In this document: positions 1 through 9,665 of the stretch, piece after piece
How positions within the stretch are numbered: position 1 is the stretch's first letter
Layout: each line of letters starts with the position of its first letter
Assembly (NCBI GenBank): GCA_029834535.1
Contig: JAQMWT010000383.1
Location: 1-64,000 of the forward strand
Direction: 5' to 3'
DNA length: 64,000 nt
From: Chrysophaeum taylorii
Taxonomy: Eukaryota > Sar > Pelagophyceae > Pelagomonadales > Pelagomonadaceae
Made by a program: the position numbers and the translations under genes
Notes under the pieces: model-generated
What the model was told of the DNA's origin: nothing
Database searches by the model: none
What the model saw: the letters and a program-made list of their open reading frames with translations, nothing else

Positions 1-197
1 GGGACACCCCGGACCCCCCACCGCCTCGACGGCCGCCGCGTCTCGGGAGCCGACCAAAAAGACCGTCGCACGCCGTGGAAATTGAGTGTTTTCGGTTCTT
101 GAAGATTTCTTGGTAAGTTTTTCGTTCTTGGGTTAGGGTGTGCACCGTTTTCGTTGGTTTCCGTTGCGTGAAGCGTTGGGGTTAGCATTATGCCTGT

Positions 198-2000
198 TTA
201 TTTTCGGCTTTGCGTTTTTTGCGGATGGACTATGTGATGGCCGAGGGCCGTTTTTATTGGAGTATTTTTGTAGACAATGTTTTTGGTGTAGGCGCCGGGG
301 TGGCGGCGGGCGTAGTCGCGGACGAAGGTGTTGTTCTGGGCGTAGAAGACGAAGTCTTCACGGCGGCCGACGCGGCTAAGGGCGACGTATAGTTGGCCGG
401 GAAAAGACGGGTTCGGGAGGAGGAGGCCAACCTTTAAGGGTTTGGCCTTGGGATTTGTTGATGGTCATCGCGAAAGCGGGGCGCAGTGGGAACTGGCGGC
501 GTCGCAATGTGAAGGGGTAGTCGTTGCCGGTGGTCGTAAACGTGAAGCGGGGGACCAGGAGCGTGTCGTTGGGGGACGCCGGCTTCGTCTTTGATCCAGG
601 TGGCGAGTTCGAGGAGGCAGTCGGTTACGACGCGGAGGAGAACGTAGCGCGTTCCGTTGGAGTGGAGGGGGTGGCGTTTCGAAGGAGCATGACGGGCATG
701 CCGACCTTGAGTCTGAGTTCGTGGGGAGGCATGCCGCTGGGCGTGAGGGAGTTCAAGAATTCGATGGGGTAGAGGACGGGGTCGTCCTCGTATGCGACTT
801 CGTTGGCCGAGTGGAAGGTGTGGACGGTGGAGCCGGGGAAGGTCGCGGTCATCTCGGCGTTGTAATGGTCGACGTTCGAGTTCTTGGGCGTGAGAACCGC
901 GCGTTCGAAAAGCCACGCGGGGTCGTCGAAGCGGGCTTCGCCGTAGACGCGGGCGGTCAAGTCGGCGGGGCTGTCGACGTGGGGCACGTGGGTGCCGAGG
1001 TTGATCCAGTCGTCGCCGAGGGCGGGCTCGGTGGGCAGCGTGCCGTCTCCGACGCGTAGGAGGAAGTCGGCGAACTGTTGGAGGTCGACTTGGTCCTGGC
1101 CGCCAGACATTTTGACGCGCATGTTGACGGTGAGCTCGCGGACACGAACGTGCCCAGACGGGCGCGTTCTTGATGCAGGCGCCGACGATTTCTTACCGGC
1201 GGCCGCGCTTGACGATCGGCAGCGTCTGGCGGAAGTCGCCGAGGAAGACGATGACCTTGCCGAAGGGCGCGTCGGTCATGAGGATGTCGCGCAGCGTGCG
1301 GTCCACGGTCATGAGCGTGTCCTTGTTCGTCATGGGCGCTTCGTCCCACAAAATGAGCTTGGCCTTGGTGAGGACGTCGCGGGTGCGGTCCTTCTTGTTT
1401 CTCGTGACGTTGCAGACGCTCGTGTCGGACACGTTGAGCGGGATCTTGAAACGCGAGTGCGCGGTGCGGCCGCCCTGGAGGAGCGTGGCGGCGATGCCGG
1501 AGCTCGCGGTGGCGAGCGCAACGTGGTGGCGTTCGCGCACGGCTGCGAGGAGCGTCTGGCAGAGGAAAGTTTGCCGGTTCCCGCGGCCGCCTGTATGAAG
1601 AAGGCGGCGCCGGGCGCGAGGAGCATGGGGGGACTACCTTGGTAGACGAAGATCATGATCTCGTTGAAGGTGTCGAGCTGCGGCTGGTTGTGCTGGCGCA
1701 TGCTTTCGAGGTTGCGGCGCAGGATCTCGGCGAGGGCGGCGCGCTTCTCCCGGGTGTCGCCGAAGCGGAGTTCCTCGGCGACGAACCGCGACGTGAGCTG
1801 CTCGGCCTGCGTGGGCTCGGGCAAGCCGACTTGGCGCATTGTCATGCCGGCGCCTTCGAGGTGGGCCTGGATGTCGAGGAGGGCTTCGTTCTCCATGCTC
1901 TCGTTGAGGTCGAGGTCCTGGTTGCGGTGATGTGTCCGGTACCGGCGGAGGATGTCGGTGGTAAGGGTTTTCTTCGTGGCTTCCCAGATGACGAAGGGGT
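198..2000 (-). pseudogene. Helitron PIF1-like helicase domain (frameshifted)
   Basis: This is the C-terminal helicase half of the Helitron protein, thought to unwind donor DNA during rolling-circle transposition. Motifs on the minus strand are Walker A GTGK near 1575, Walker B with WDEAP near 1345, motif III GDFRQTLPIV near 1225, an EFLNSLTPSGMPPH segment near 740, TINKSQGQT near 455 and LYVALSRV near 390. The last codons end at the TAA at 198-200. Reading frame changes near 2000, 1570, 1150, 660, 540 and 436, and a stop follows VKRGRR near 1192. The motif set and order match Helitron and PIF1 helicases well. Given the breaks, I treat it as a decayed or error-laden copy. Confidence 0.88.
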
Positions 2001-3385
2001 TAGGAAGGCCTCCTGGTTCTTGGGAGAGACGGCGTACATGCGCGCCACGGTATCCGTCGAGAAGTCGTTCTCGTCGAGGCCGAGGCGCTCGCGGCGTTTG
2101 GTGTCTCCTTTTCTTCGTGGGACCCAAGTTTTTTTGTCTGAGAACGTGTAGTGTGTGGGGAGGTCGGTGTAGAGGAGCGTGAGGGGGTCGACCTGGTAGG
2201 GCTCGATGTGCTGGATGCCGTTTGCCTTGTTGGTCTTGGCGGCGTCGTTGAGGTTGAACATGGCAGTGAGCGTGGTGTCGGGGGGGGTCTGGGCGGCGAG
2301 CGAGGCGTAGTAGTCGCGGAGGGCGGGGTCGTCGGAATCCTGCCAGTAGACCCGCTGGACGGCGAGGTGGAAGACGGCGGGGTGCCTCGCGTGGGTTTCG
2401 TTGCCGAAGATGCGGTTGAGGGCCTCCGTCGAGCAAATGTAGCGGCCGGTCTGGTACGTCGAAATCTCGTCCAGGAGGCGGGGGTCGCGGTGGCCGCGAG
2501 ACGTGTCTTGCCGGATCGTGATCGTTGCGCTGTCCGGGCCCTTGAAGACATATTTGTACAGGTAGGCGCAGACGTGGATGGTGCAGCAGATCTCGACGTT
2601 GAGGTGCGTCTTGTATTTCTTGAGGAGCCAGGGGTTGTAGGGGACGATCCATCTGTTGTCGATGACGCAGGGGCGGCCGTTTATGACCTTGGTATAGGTG
2701 CGGCCGCCGTCTTGGGGCGAGCGGCGGCGGTATTGGACGTAGTTGTCCTCCGGGACGGTCGTGTGCCGTTGGAATTCTTTGGGAAAGCGCTTGGAGCATT
2801 CTCCGTCCTGCATGCAGGGGCACGACGGGTAGTCGCGGCCGCAGGGCCCGTGGAGCATGTGGTTGACGACGATTTGGTGGAGTTCCTTGTGTCTCGGGTC
2901 GTTCGGGTCGGGGAACTCTGCGCAGGCGACCTTGTCGACGTCGTCGGCGGCGATGTCGTCTCGGCTGTCGAGGATGAGGAGGATGTGGGCGTGGGGCAGG
3001 CCCCGCTTCTGGTACTCGATCGTGTACGTGTACGCGTGCACGCGGCCGAGGACGGAGCGCTCGGTGAGGTCGCGGAGGAGCTCGGCGAGCTTAATGTGAA
3101 AGACGCGGATGATGAGGTCGGGTCGCATGTGGGGCTCCTCGTGCTCGTAGAGTTCGGCCATGATTTCGTCCCACTTCGGGTTGCACGTGAACGTAATGAA
3201 GAATGAGGGCCTGCCGCAAACTCTGACGATGGCCATGGCGTCCTGGTAGGCGGCGCGCATCTCTCGCTGCGACCCCTTGAACGTGGACGGGAGGATGCTG
3301 CGTTTGCCCGCGTTGCCCGCCTCGCCATCCGCGACGGCGTCTTGGAGACCGAAGTAGAGATCGGCGCGCAGCTCCGGCGGCACCA
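1990..3385 (-). pseudogene. Helitron Rep (HUH endonuclease) domain
   Basis: This is the Helitron Rep/Helitron_like_N domain, which nicks and joins single-stranded DNA at the element ends. On the minus strand I see FITFTCNPKW near 3185, the metal-binding HUH motif in RGLPHAHILL near 3000, a Cys-rich stretch CPCMQDGEC near 2820 and the catalytic tyrosine motif AYLYKYVFKG near 2553 (Y-x3-Y). All expected catalytic residues are present. The frame is open for about 460 codons. It is joined by frame changes to the preceding region near 3385 and to the helicase near 2000. It is the best preserved part of Helitron-1. Confidence 0.9.
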
Positions 3386-4319
3386 CTCGATCCGCGACAC
3401 CTCCATCTTGACGGCGCCGTCGAGGAAGTACTCGTGGCTCAAGTGGTTGAGGCGGTGGATGAGGGAAAAAACGTGGAGGGCGAGGGCCAGTACCGGCGAA
3501 GTGTTGTTGTTGCGTCTCTGTTGGTCTCGCTCTTGGTCTCTCTGTTGGTCTCGTCCTCGGGGCCGGCAGGTGGTTTGTCCGGGTTTTGGCGCGCGGAGGT
3601 GCGCGCGATAAACGTAATATTCCTTTGGCGTGATGGTGGTGAGGCGGGCGGTCCCGTCCTCGGGGTTAACCTTGTTGATTCCGATGTTGTAGCCGCTGGG
3701 CCGCCCCGTGGGGAACATGAGGGTGAAGTGAAGGGGATCGCGCTGCCCGTTGTAGATGCTGATGAGCTCGAGCTCGGGCCGCCCGTGCGCGCCCTCGCAG
3801 TGGACGACGATGTCGCGGTTCGGCACGGCGGTCTCTTCGTCGCCGAGGACGATCATGGCGACCTCGTCGACGACCTGCGCGTTTCCGCGTCGCGCGTGGT
3901 GGTCGGCGGGCCTTTGTTCCGCATGGATGACGATTCGGGCGTTGGTTGCGTCGGCGTTCGCGCTGTTGATGTAGGCGTCGGCGTGTCGAAACGTTCGGAC
4001 GAAGCGGTTGTTGGCGAGGATGACGTCCTGGACCGTGCGGACCATGTGATCGTTCATGAGCGACGACTGGAGGCGGTGCTGGAGTTGCGTGCCGGGATCG
4101 AGCAGGTACGTCTGCGCGAACATCGGAGCCTCGCCGGCCCGCGGCCGCAAGGAGCCGAGGCGGTGGTGTATTTGCCCCGAGATGCGCAGGGCGCTGAGGG
4201 GGCACCGATTGCTCGAGGTCGTGCTGCTTCTGGCGAACGGGCGCTCGTCGTGGACCTGCATGCTCGCGAACGTGAAAGCGTTGTTGAGCTTGCGGGTGTC
4301 GGCTCTGAAGGCGGCCGGT
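3386..4319 (-). pseudogene. Helitron protein, region between cysteine repeats and Rep
   Basis: This segment links the N-terminal cysteine-rich part to Rep in a third frame. It includes RKLNNAFTFASMQV near 4270, a stretch with LLDPGTQLQHRL near 4090, HFTLMFPTGRPSGYN near 3710 and HEYFLDGAVKMEVSR near 3420. Such segments typically precede Rep in eukaryotic Helitron proteins, but I know of no separate enzymatic role. Frame changes near 4320 and 3385 separate it from its neighbours. The middle holds a short run of RDQQRDQERDQQRR near 3545-3520, low-complexity and probably a linker. Confidence 0.75.
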
Positions 4320-5462
4320 GGCGTGGCGTGTCGTGATGAGATGGACGAACTCCGGAGGCGGGTTCGGAGGGTCGGGAAGCACGATCGTGCCCCCCGAGCA
4401 GCACCGGTTGTATGTGTTTCTGGTCGTCTCCTCGGACTGCCAGTAAAGCGCGTAGCAGTACGGACAGACTTTGTCCATCGCGCCGGCGTCGTGCGTGGGG
4501 ACGGTTGTGTCGTCGAAGTCCTCGAGGGCGCAGCGGGCGACGAAGGTCGGGCGTCGCCGCACTTCGTTGACGACATTTTGGCGCGCGCGTCGCTGTTCGG
4601 CGGCGTGGGCGGCGCGCCGCGCGGCGCGCTGCCCGTGGTCGTCGGTTCGTTGGCGCGACTCGCGGTGTTCCTGGGCGTTGGTTGCGAGCCGGGCGTCGTG
4701 GTTCCCTCGTTCGTCGGCGCGCTCGCGCGATTCGCGCTGCTCGGCGGCATTGGTCGCCAGTCGAGCGTTGCGCTCGCCCCGCGCGTCCGCGCGCGCTCGC
4801 GACTGGCGCTGGCTGTTCGCGTGCGCGTCTCGCGCCGTCGCGGTCTCGTCGGGCGAAGCCGCGTGGCGCGCGGCGAGGCGGCGGTGGCGGTCGCGGACGT
4901 ATGTGTATCCGGCGTGCTTTGACGTAAAACGGTACCCCGTTCGATAGCACGTGTCGCAGCCGCGTCCCGCGCACGACGCGCACGCGTCCTCGCGGTGTTG
5001 CCAGAAGTCGAGGATCTCGGCATCGGTGAAGCTTCGATACGCACCCGCGGCGTCGTCGACGGCGGTTGCGCGGGTGGCGGCGGGGAAGGTCGCGTCGGGA
5101 GCGAGCGCGGTTGGGGCGACGCGAGGCTGTGGAGGACCGTCGACGGTCCGTACCTGTCCGACGGGCGCCGGAATCGCGTTCGGCGCGGCGTCGTTCGCGT
5201 CGGTCCGGAGGAGGCGCGCGGCGTTGATTCGACGTTGGCGGCCGTACACATACGTGTAGCCGTCGTGCTTCGTCGAGAATCGGCGGCCGGTGCGGCAGCA
5301 GGCGTCGCATCCCTCGGCCGAACAGGGTTCGCATCGTTCGTTGCGATCGCGCCAGAGCGCGAGAATTTCGTCGTCGGCGAGGTCTCTGTAGGCGGCGGTG
5401 GCGGAGGAGGACGGCGCGTCGGTCGTTGCCATGATAATAATGAGGAGGAGGGCGTGGCGCAT
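4320..5462 (-). pseudogene. Helitron protein N-terminus with duplicated CxxC module
   Basis: The frame opens at an ATG at 5462 (MRHALLL); a second ATG lies at 5432. The first seven codons are kept in all three deletion derivatives, which supports the upstream start. A module of about 48 residues occurs twice (roughly residues 25-72 and 142-189): a YR-x2-x-D-x-EIL-x2-W lead, then C-x2-C-x4-C-x2-C, RTG, and KHxGYTYV. Three basic repeats of about 23 residues follow (around 210-290), then CPYCYALYW and a CC pair near residues 340-365. The paired cysteines suggest zinc binding, perhaps contact with DNA ends. Function is inferred only. Confidence 0.72.
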
Positions 5463-6024
5463 AATCCACAGTGCTCGGTTCGCTGTGACGCCAGGATTCT
5501 GATCGTTTTATGTTCTAGGATCGTTATATCTTCTAGGGCAGTGTTAAGAGAGATTCGTTCCTTTTCTTCTTCGAATAGTCTCGGTCTACGACTACCAGCA
5601 TACAAATCGACCATCCGAGAGGGTTTTCTTTTAAACGAATACTACGGGTTTTCTTCTTCGAAATACTCTCCACTAAGGGTTTTCTCCTTCGAAATACTAA
5701 CAGGATCCGAACTCGAGACGTACGTACAGCAACAACCCCAGATTCTCGCTCAAACTTCTTCGGTCTCTCCGATACTACATACTACAAGGCTCTCGCCGCA
5801 GATGGCAAGAAGAAAACATTTTATAAATAGCAAGGCTTTTGGCTCATACATTTAGCAAAGAACAGAAAGTAGGCCGGAGGTGAAGCGTTTTGAAATAAAT
5901 CGGCTTTACAAAACGCAGATTTTGTCGGCCCGTTTCGAGCATACATTCTCGAAAGAACAGAAAGTAGAGTTCCGTTAATGTGTTGTCACACACACACTGA
6001 CATTTCCCAATTAATTATTGTGGA
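5463..6024 (-). promoter_or_regulatory. Helitron-1 5' leader
   Basis: This is noncoding sequence upstream of the Helitron-1 start. It contains repeated CTTCGAAATACT modules (5655-5700), a conserved GGATCCGAACTCGAGACG block (5704-5721), two copies of GAACAGAAAGTAG about 95 bp apart (5861 and 5956) and a short palindrome at 5933-5954. It must hold the promoter and the 5' end recognised by Rep. I see no clear TATA box. Confidence 0.5.
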
Positions 6025-6029
6025 CTAGT

Positions 6030-6056
6030 AAAGCCAAGTCGGGTTTTTCGGCCTTT
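6030..6056 (-). other. Helitron-2 3' terminal hairpin next to CTAG
   Basis: On the minus strand AAGGCCGA and TTGGCTTT form an 8-bp stem, with G-T wobbles, around a 10-base loop, directly before ACTAG. A hairpin followed by CTRR is the standard Helitron 3' end, where it acts as the transposition terminator. Confidence 0.75.
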
Positions 6057-6889
6057 TTCTCGGGGGCAAGCCCCGAACCCCCCGGGAATTGGGGCTCCCC
6101 CCAAACCCCGCCGGGGGACACCCCCGGACCCCCACCGCCTCGACGGCCGCCGCGTCTCGGGAGCCGACGAAAAACGCCGTCGCACGCCGTGGAAATTCTG
6201 TCTTTTCGGTTCTTGAAGATTTCCGCGCAATTTTTCGTTCTTGGGTTAGGGTGTGTACCGTTTTCCTTCCTTTCCGTTGCGCGAAGCGTTCTGGGGGTTA
6301 GCGTTATGCCTGTTTATTTTCGGCTTTGCGTTTTTTGCGGATGGACTATGTGATGGCGGATGGCCGCTTTCTTTATTGGAGTATTTCTTTATAGACAATA
6401 TTGTTGGTGTAGGCGCCGGGGTGGCGGCGGGCGTAGTGAGAAGGAGGGCGCGGCGCATAATCCATAGATAGCGGACGCGCCGTCGCGGTCGACGGTTCCA
6501 GAGGTTGTCGCGGCGAGGACGGCCGCTGCGGGAAGAGCGAGGCGTGGCCGCGGAAGCGGGCTTCGCCGTAGACGCGAGCGGGGAGGTCTTCGTCTTCTTC
6601 TTCTCCGTCGGCGATGGCCAGAGCGCGGCCACGGGCGGTCGTCGTGGACGCGCGCGGGCGCGCGGCCGGTCGTCGGCGCGCGCGCGCGGCACGCTCGTTG
6701 CGGTCGTCGCCGCGTTTTTCGTGGTCTTCGATCCGTAGGCGCTCCAGCAGTAGGATGCGAGGTTTGCGATGGCCAGAACGCGGCCAGTCCCAGGACGTGG
6801 CGCGACCACCGTCGACCAAAGCGAAATCGCGGACGCGTCGAGGTCGACGACGCCTCGGCGAAGGCCGCGACTTTACGGCGAGCCGTTGT

Positions 6890-7145
6890 CGCCCGCGGGG
6901 GAGAGTCCGAGGCCGCGGTCGCGACGGCGGTGGCCGCTCGCAGCGGCGACGAAGACGCCGGCACGCATCGTATCGAAGCGCTGCCCGGCGGCGCGGCGCG
7001 CCGCCCGTCGAGCGAGCCGCCGAGTTTTTTTTCGGGTTTGTCGACTGGACGTCAACCCGCGGGCGAGTCCGAGTCCGCGGTCGCGACGGCGGTGGCCGCT
7101 CGCAGCGGCGACGAAGCCGGCGGCACGCATCGTATCGAAGGTTAA
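6890..7145. repeat. GC-rich minisatellite in Helitron-2 (two units)
   Basis: Two units of about 160 bp share the core GAGTCCGAG/TCCGCGGTCGCGACGG, GCAGCGGCGACGAAG and GGCACGCATCGTATCGAAG. They are separated by a segment with a T8 run and TCGACTGGACGTCAACCCG. A diverged third copy of the core lies at 7285-7335. The same unit occurs in Helitron-3 and Helitron-4 with different copy numbers. Confidence 0.8.
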
Positions 7146-7612
7146 ACGGTGGTCGATCCACCGAGTCGACGGTCGAGTCTCGTTCGCTCTCGCGCGTTCT
7201 CGAGGACGGCCCGTCGGAAGAGCGAGTCGTGGCCGTGGAAGCGGGCTTTGACCGCAGACGCGCGCGCGGCAAGCCGTTCTCGATTTCGGTGGCCGGTCTC
7301 GCAGCGGCGACGAAGACGCCGGCACGCATCGCGCGCGTACCGAAGAGTTCGCGCGCAAAAAAGGCGAAATCGCGTCGCATTTTTGCGCGCGCCAGAACCC
7401 CGAAAGAACCCCGAAAGCAAAACGCCGGCATGCCATGCCGGCGTCGAGGCTCGCGTCGCGTCCCTGGCGCGTCGTCCCGTTTGCCGGGCGAAGGCTCCAT
7501 CGCCGTCGCACGCGTCAACCTTACTTCAAAAAAGATCGGCCGAGGGTTTGCATAGCTCGAAATACTCTCGATTTTTACGACTACAACCTTACCCTGATCG
7601 CTGACTGCGGGC

Positions 7613-7743
7613 GATGGAGGACGGTGCCTCACGAATCCTGAGCCTTGCGAGGGCCATCCGCCCTCCCGGCGTAGGTTGGCACCTATTCGCCTCCCGGGCG
7701 GGCCGGTTGGCAGCCGGAACGTTCGCTGTGGGACGGGGTATGG
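7613..7743 (+). repeat. 131-bp dispersed repeat, copy 1
   Basis: This noncoding block begins GATGGAGGACGGTGCC and contains TCGCCTCCCGGGCGGGCCGG. Related copies occur at 11889-12019 in Helitron-4 and at 17923-18054 inside gypsy G1, but not in Helitron-1 or Helitron-3. It may be a short independent insertion. I recognise no RNA gene in it. Confidence 0.7.
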
Positions 7744-8250
7744 TCTTCTTAACAAATAGTACGGGTTTTCTTCTTCGAAATACTCTCGATTTTTACGACC
7801 ACCAGCGTCCAATTTACTACTACGGGAATCGAACTCGAAACCAGGGACCTAGGCGCACTACGTATCCGAAAATCGTCTTCACCCACGCTCCCCAGGCTAC
7901 TACTCTCAGCATTACAAATCGACCACCAGGATCCGAACTCGAGACGTACGTACCGCAATAACCCCAGATTCTCGCTCAAACTTCTACGCTTTCTCCGATA
8001 CTACATGCTACAAGGCTCTCGCCGCAGATGGCAAGAAGAAAACATTTTATAAATAGCTTTGCTTTTGGCTCATACATTTAGCAAAGAACAGAAAGTAGGC
8101 CGCGGGTGAAGCGTTTTGAAATAAATCGGCTTTACAAAACGCAGATTTTGTCGGCCCGTTTCGAGCATACATGCTCGAAAGAACAGAAAGTAGAGTTCCG
8201 TTAATGTGTCGGGACACACACACTGACATTTCCCAATTAATTATTGTGGA
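7744..8250 (-). promoter_or_regulatory. Helitron-2 5' leader with tRNA-like B-box sequences
   Basis: This is noncoding 5' sequence of Helitron-2. On the minus strand AGTTCGATTCC (near 7830) matches the Pol III B-box in 10 of 11 positions, and AGTTCGGATCC (near 7935) is a weaker match also present in the other units. The repeated CTTCGAAATACTCTCG module is at 7770. No complete tRNA fold could be built around either B-box, so this may be a tRNA-derived remnant. Confidence 0.4.
8159..8180. other. Perfect subterminal palindrome in Helitron-2
   Basis: TTTCGAGCAT and ATGCTCGAAA are exact inverted repeats around a 2-base centre. The matching site in Helitron-1 (5933-5954) keeps a 7-bp stem. In Helitron-3 and Helitron-4 the right arm is replaced by TAGGG and the palindrome is lost. 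Confidence 0.85.
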
Positions 8251-8284
8251 CTAGTAAAGCCAAGTCGGGTTTTTCCGGCCTTTT
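8251..8284 (-). other. Helitron-3 3' terminal hairpin next to CTAG
   Basis: It has the same AAGGCCG.../...TTGGCTTT stem as Helitron-2, with one extra C in the loop side, directly before ACTAG. It abuts the 5' TC of Helitron-2 without any spacer. Confidence 0.7.
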
Positions 8285-8287
8285 TCT

Positions 8288-8363
8288 CGGGGGGCAAGCC
8301 CCCCGAACCCCCCGGGAATTGGGGGGCTCTGCCCCCCAAACCCCCGCCGGGGGACACCCCCGG
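8288..8363. other. Cluster of three GC hairpins near the Helitron 3' end
   Basis: Three perfect G:C hairpins follow one another: 8288-8305 (8-bp stem, AA loop), 8321-8337 (7-bp stem, TCT loop) and 8347-8363 (7-bp stem, ACA loop). Matching clusters lie at 10510-10585 in Helitron-4 and, degraded, at 6060-6130 in Helitron-2. Runs of five to seven G on the minus strand could also form quadruplexes. Confidence 0.85.
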
Positions 8364-9089
8364 ACCCCCCACCGCCTCGACGGCCGTCGCGTCTCGGGAG
8401 CCGACGAAAAACGCTGTCGCACGCCGTGGAAATTCGGTCTTTTCGGTTCTTGAAGATTTCCGCGTAATTTTTCGTTCTTGGGTTAGGGTGTGTACCGTTT
8501 TCCTTCCTTTCCGTTGCGCGAAGCGTTCTGGGGGTTAGCGTTATGCCTGTTTATTTTCGGCTTTGCGTTTTTTGCGGATGGACTATGAGATGGCGGATGG
8601 CCGCTTTGTTTAATGGAGTATTTCATTATAGACAATAGGCGCCGGGGTGGCGGCGGGCGTAGTGAGAAGGAGGGCGTCGCGCATAATCCATAGATAGCGG
8701 ACGCGCCGTCGCGGTCGACGGTCCAGAGGTTCTCGCGGCGAGGACGGCCGCAGCGGGAAGAGCGAGGCGTGGCCGCGGAAGCGGGCTTCGCCGTAGACGC
8801 GAGCGGGGAGGTCTTCGTCTCCGTGGGCGATGGCCGATGGCCACGGGCGGTCGTGGTGGACGCGCGCGGGCGCGCGGCCGGTCGTCGGCGCGGGGGCGCG
8901 CGGCGCGCTCGTCGCCGCGTTGTTCCTGGTCTTGGATCCGTAGGCGTTCCAGTAGTAGGTCGCGAGGCTTGCGATGGCCAGAGCGCGGCCAGTCCCAGGA
9001 CGTGGCGCGACCACCGTCGACCAAAGCGAAATCGATGTCGCAGACGCGTCGACGAAGGTCGCGACTTTACGGCGAGCCGTTGTCGCCGG

Positions 9090-9665
9090 CGGGGGAGAGT
9101 CCGAGGCCGCGGTCGCGACGGCGGTGGCCGCTCGCAGCGGCGACGAAGACGCCGGCACGCATCGTATCGAAGCGCTGGCGGACGCGTCGAGCTCGACGAT
9201 CGGCGGCGCGCCGCGCCGCGGAGTTTTTTTTCGGGTTGGTCGACTGGACGTCAACCCGCGGGCGAGTCCGAGTCCGCGGTCGCGACGGCGGTGGCCGCTG
9301 GCAGCGGCGACGAAGACGCCGGCACGCATCGTATCGAAGCGCCGGGCCCGGCGGCGCGGAGCGCCGCCCGTCGAGCGCGCCGCCGAGTTTTTTTTCGGGT
9401 TTGTCGACTGGACGTCAACCCGCGGGCGAGTCCGAGTCCGCGGGCGAGTCCGAGTCCGAGTCCGAGTCCGCGACGGCGGTGGCCGCTCGCAGCGGCGACG
9501 AAGACGCCGGCACGCATCGTATCGAAGCGCTGGCGCACGCGTCGAGCTCGACGCGCTCGGGTTGGTCGACTGGACGTCAACCCGCGGGCGAGTCCGAGTC
9601 CGCGGTCGCGACGGCGGTGGCCGCTCGCGGCGACGAAGCCGCCGGCACGCATCGTAACGAAGGTT
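9090..9665. repeat. GC-rich minisatellite in Helitron-3 (four units)
   Basis: Four copies of the 125-160-bp unit start near 9096, 9255, 9425 and 9585. The third contains a local expansion of the 6-mer GTCCGA. Unit boundaries share the T8 run and TCGACTGGACGTCAACCCG. The extra copies account for much of the length difference from Helitron-4. Confidence 0.85.

Larger units (their letters stand above)
1..6024 (-). mobile_element. Helitron-1, coding copy of a four-unit Helitron array
   Basis: This is a rolling-circle transposon read right to left. Its 5' end is TCCACAATAA at 6024-6015. Its 3' end lies just outside the window: base 1 corresponds to about base 91 of the next unit (6115), so roughly 90 bp, including the terminal hairpin, are missing. 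Along the minus strand it holds a 5' leader, an N-terminal cysteine-repeat region, a HUH-type Rep domain, a PIF1-like helicase and a 3' GC-rich tail. This is the canonical autonomous Helitron order. The coding region needs at least eight frame changes and crosses one in-frame stop, so this copy is either inactive or carries many sequencing indels. Confidence 0.9.
6025..8250 (-). mobile_element. Helitron-2, non-autonomous deletion derivative
   Basis: This 2226-bp unit runs from 5' TCCAC at 8250 to 3' CTAG at 6025-6028 (minus strand). Both ends are homologous to Helitron-1, but Rep and nearly all helicase are missing. The last ~40 codons of the helicase region are fused to the first seven N-terminal codons at the sequence GTAGTGAG (near 6436). 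Between these and the 5' leader lie a reused helicase fragment (ARVYGEARF, near 6570) and GC-rich repeats. It also carries a 131-bp dispersed repeat at 7613-7743. Mobilisation would need Rep from a coding copy. Confidence 0.9.

Noticed and set aside
2151-4922. Long plus-strand frames opposite the Helitron coding region
   Set aside because: They are antisense shadows caused by strong codon bias; no recognisable motif.
2681-5614. 977-codon minus-strand frame in Helitron-1 as one protein
   Set aside because: Only the stretch 3386-4319 matches Helitron sequence; the rest is out-of-frame low-complexity Ser/Thr/Arg sequence overlying Rep and the cysteine region.
7740-7960. tRNA gene
   Set aside because: B-box-like sequences are present, but no acceptor, D or anticodon stems can be formed around them.
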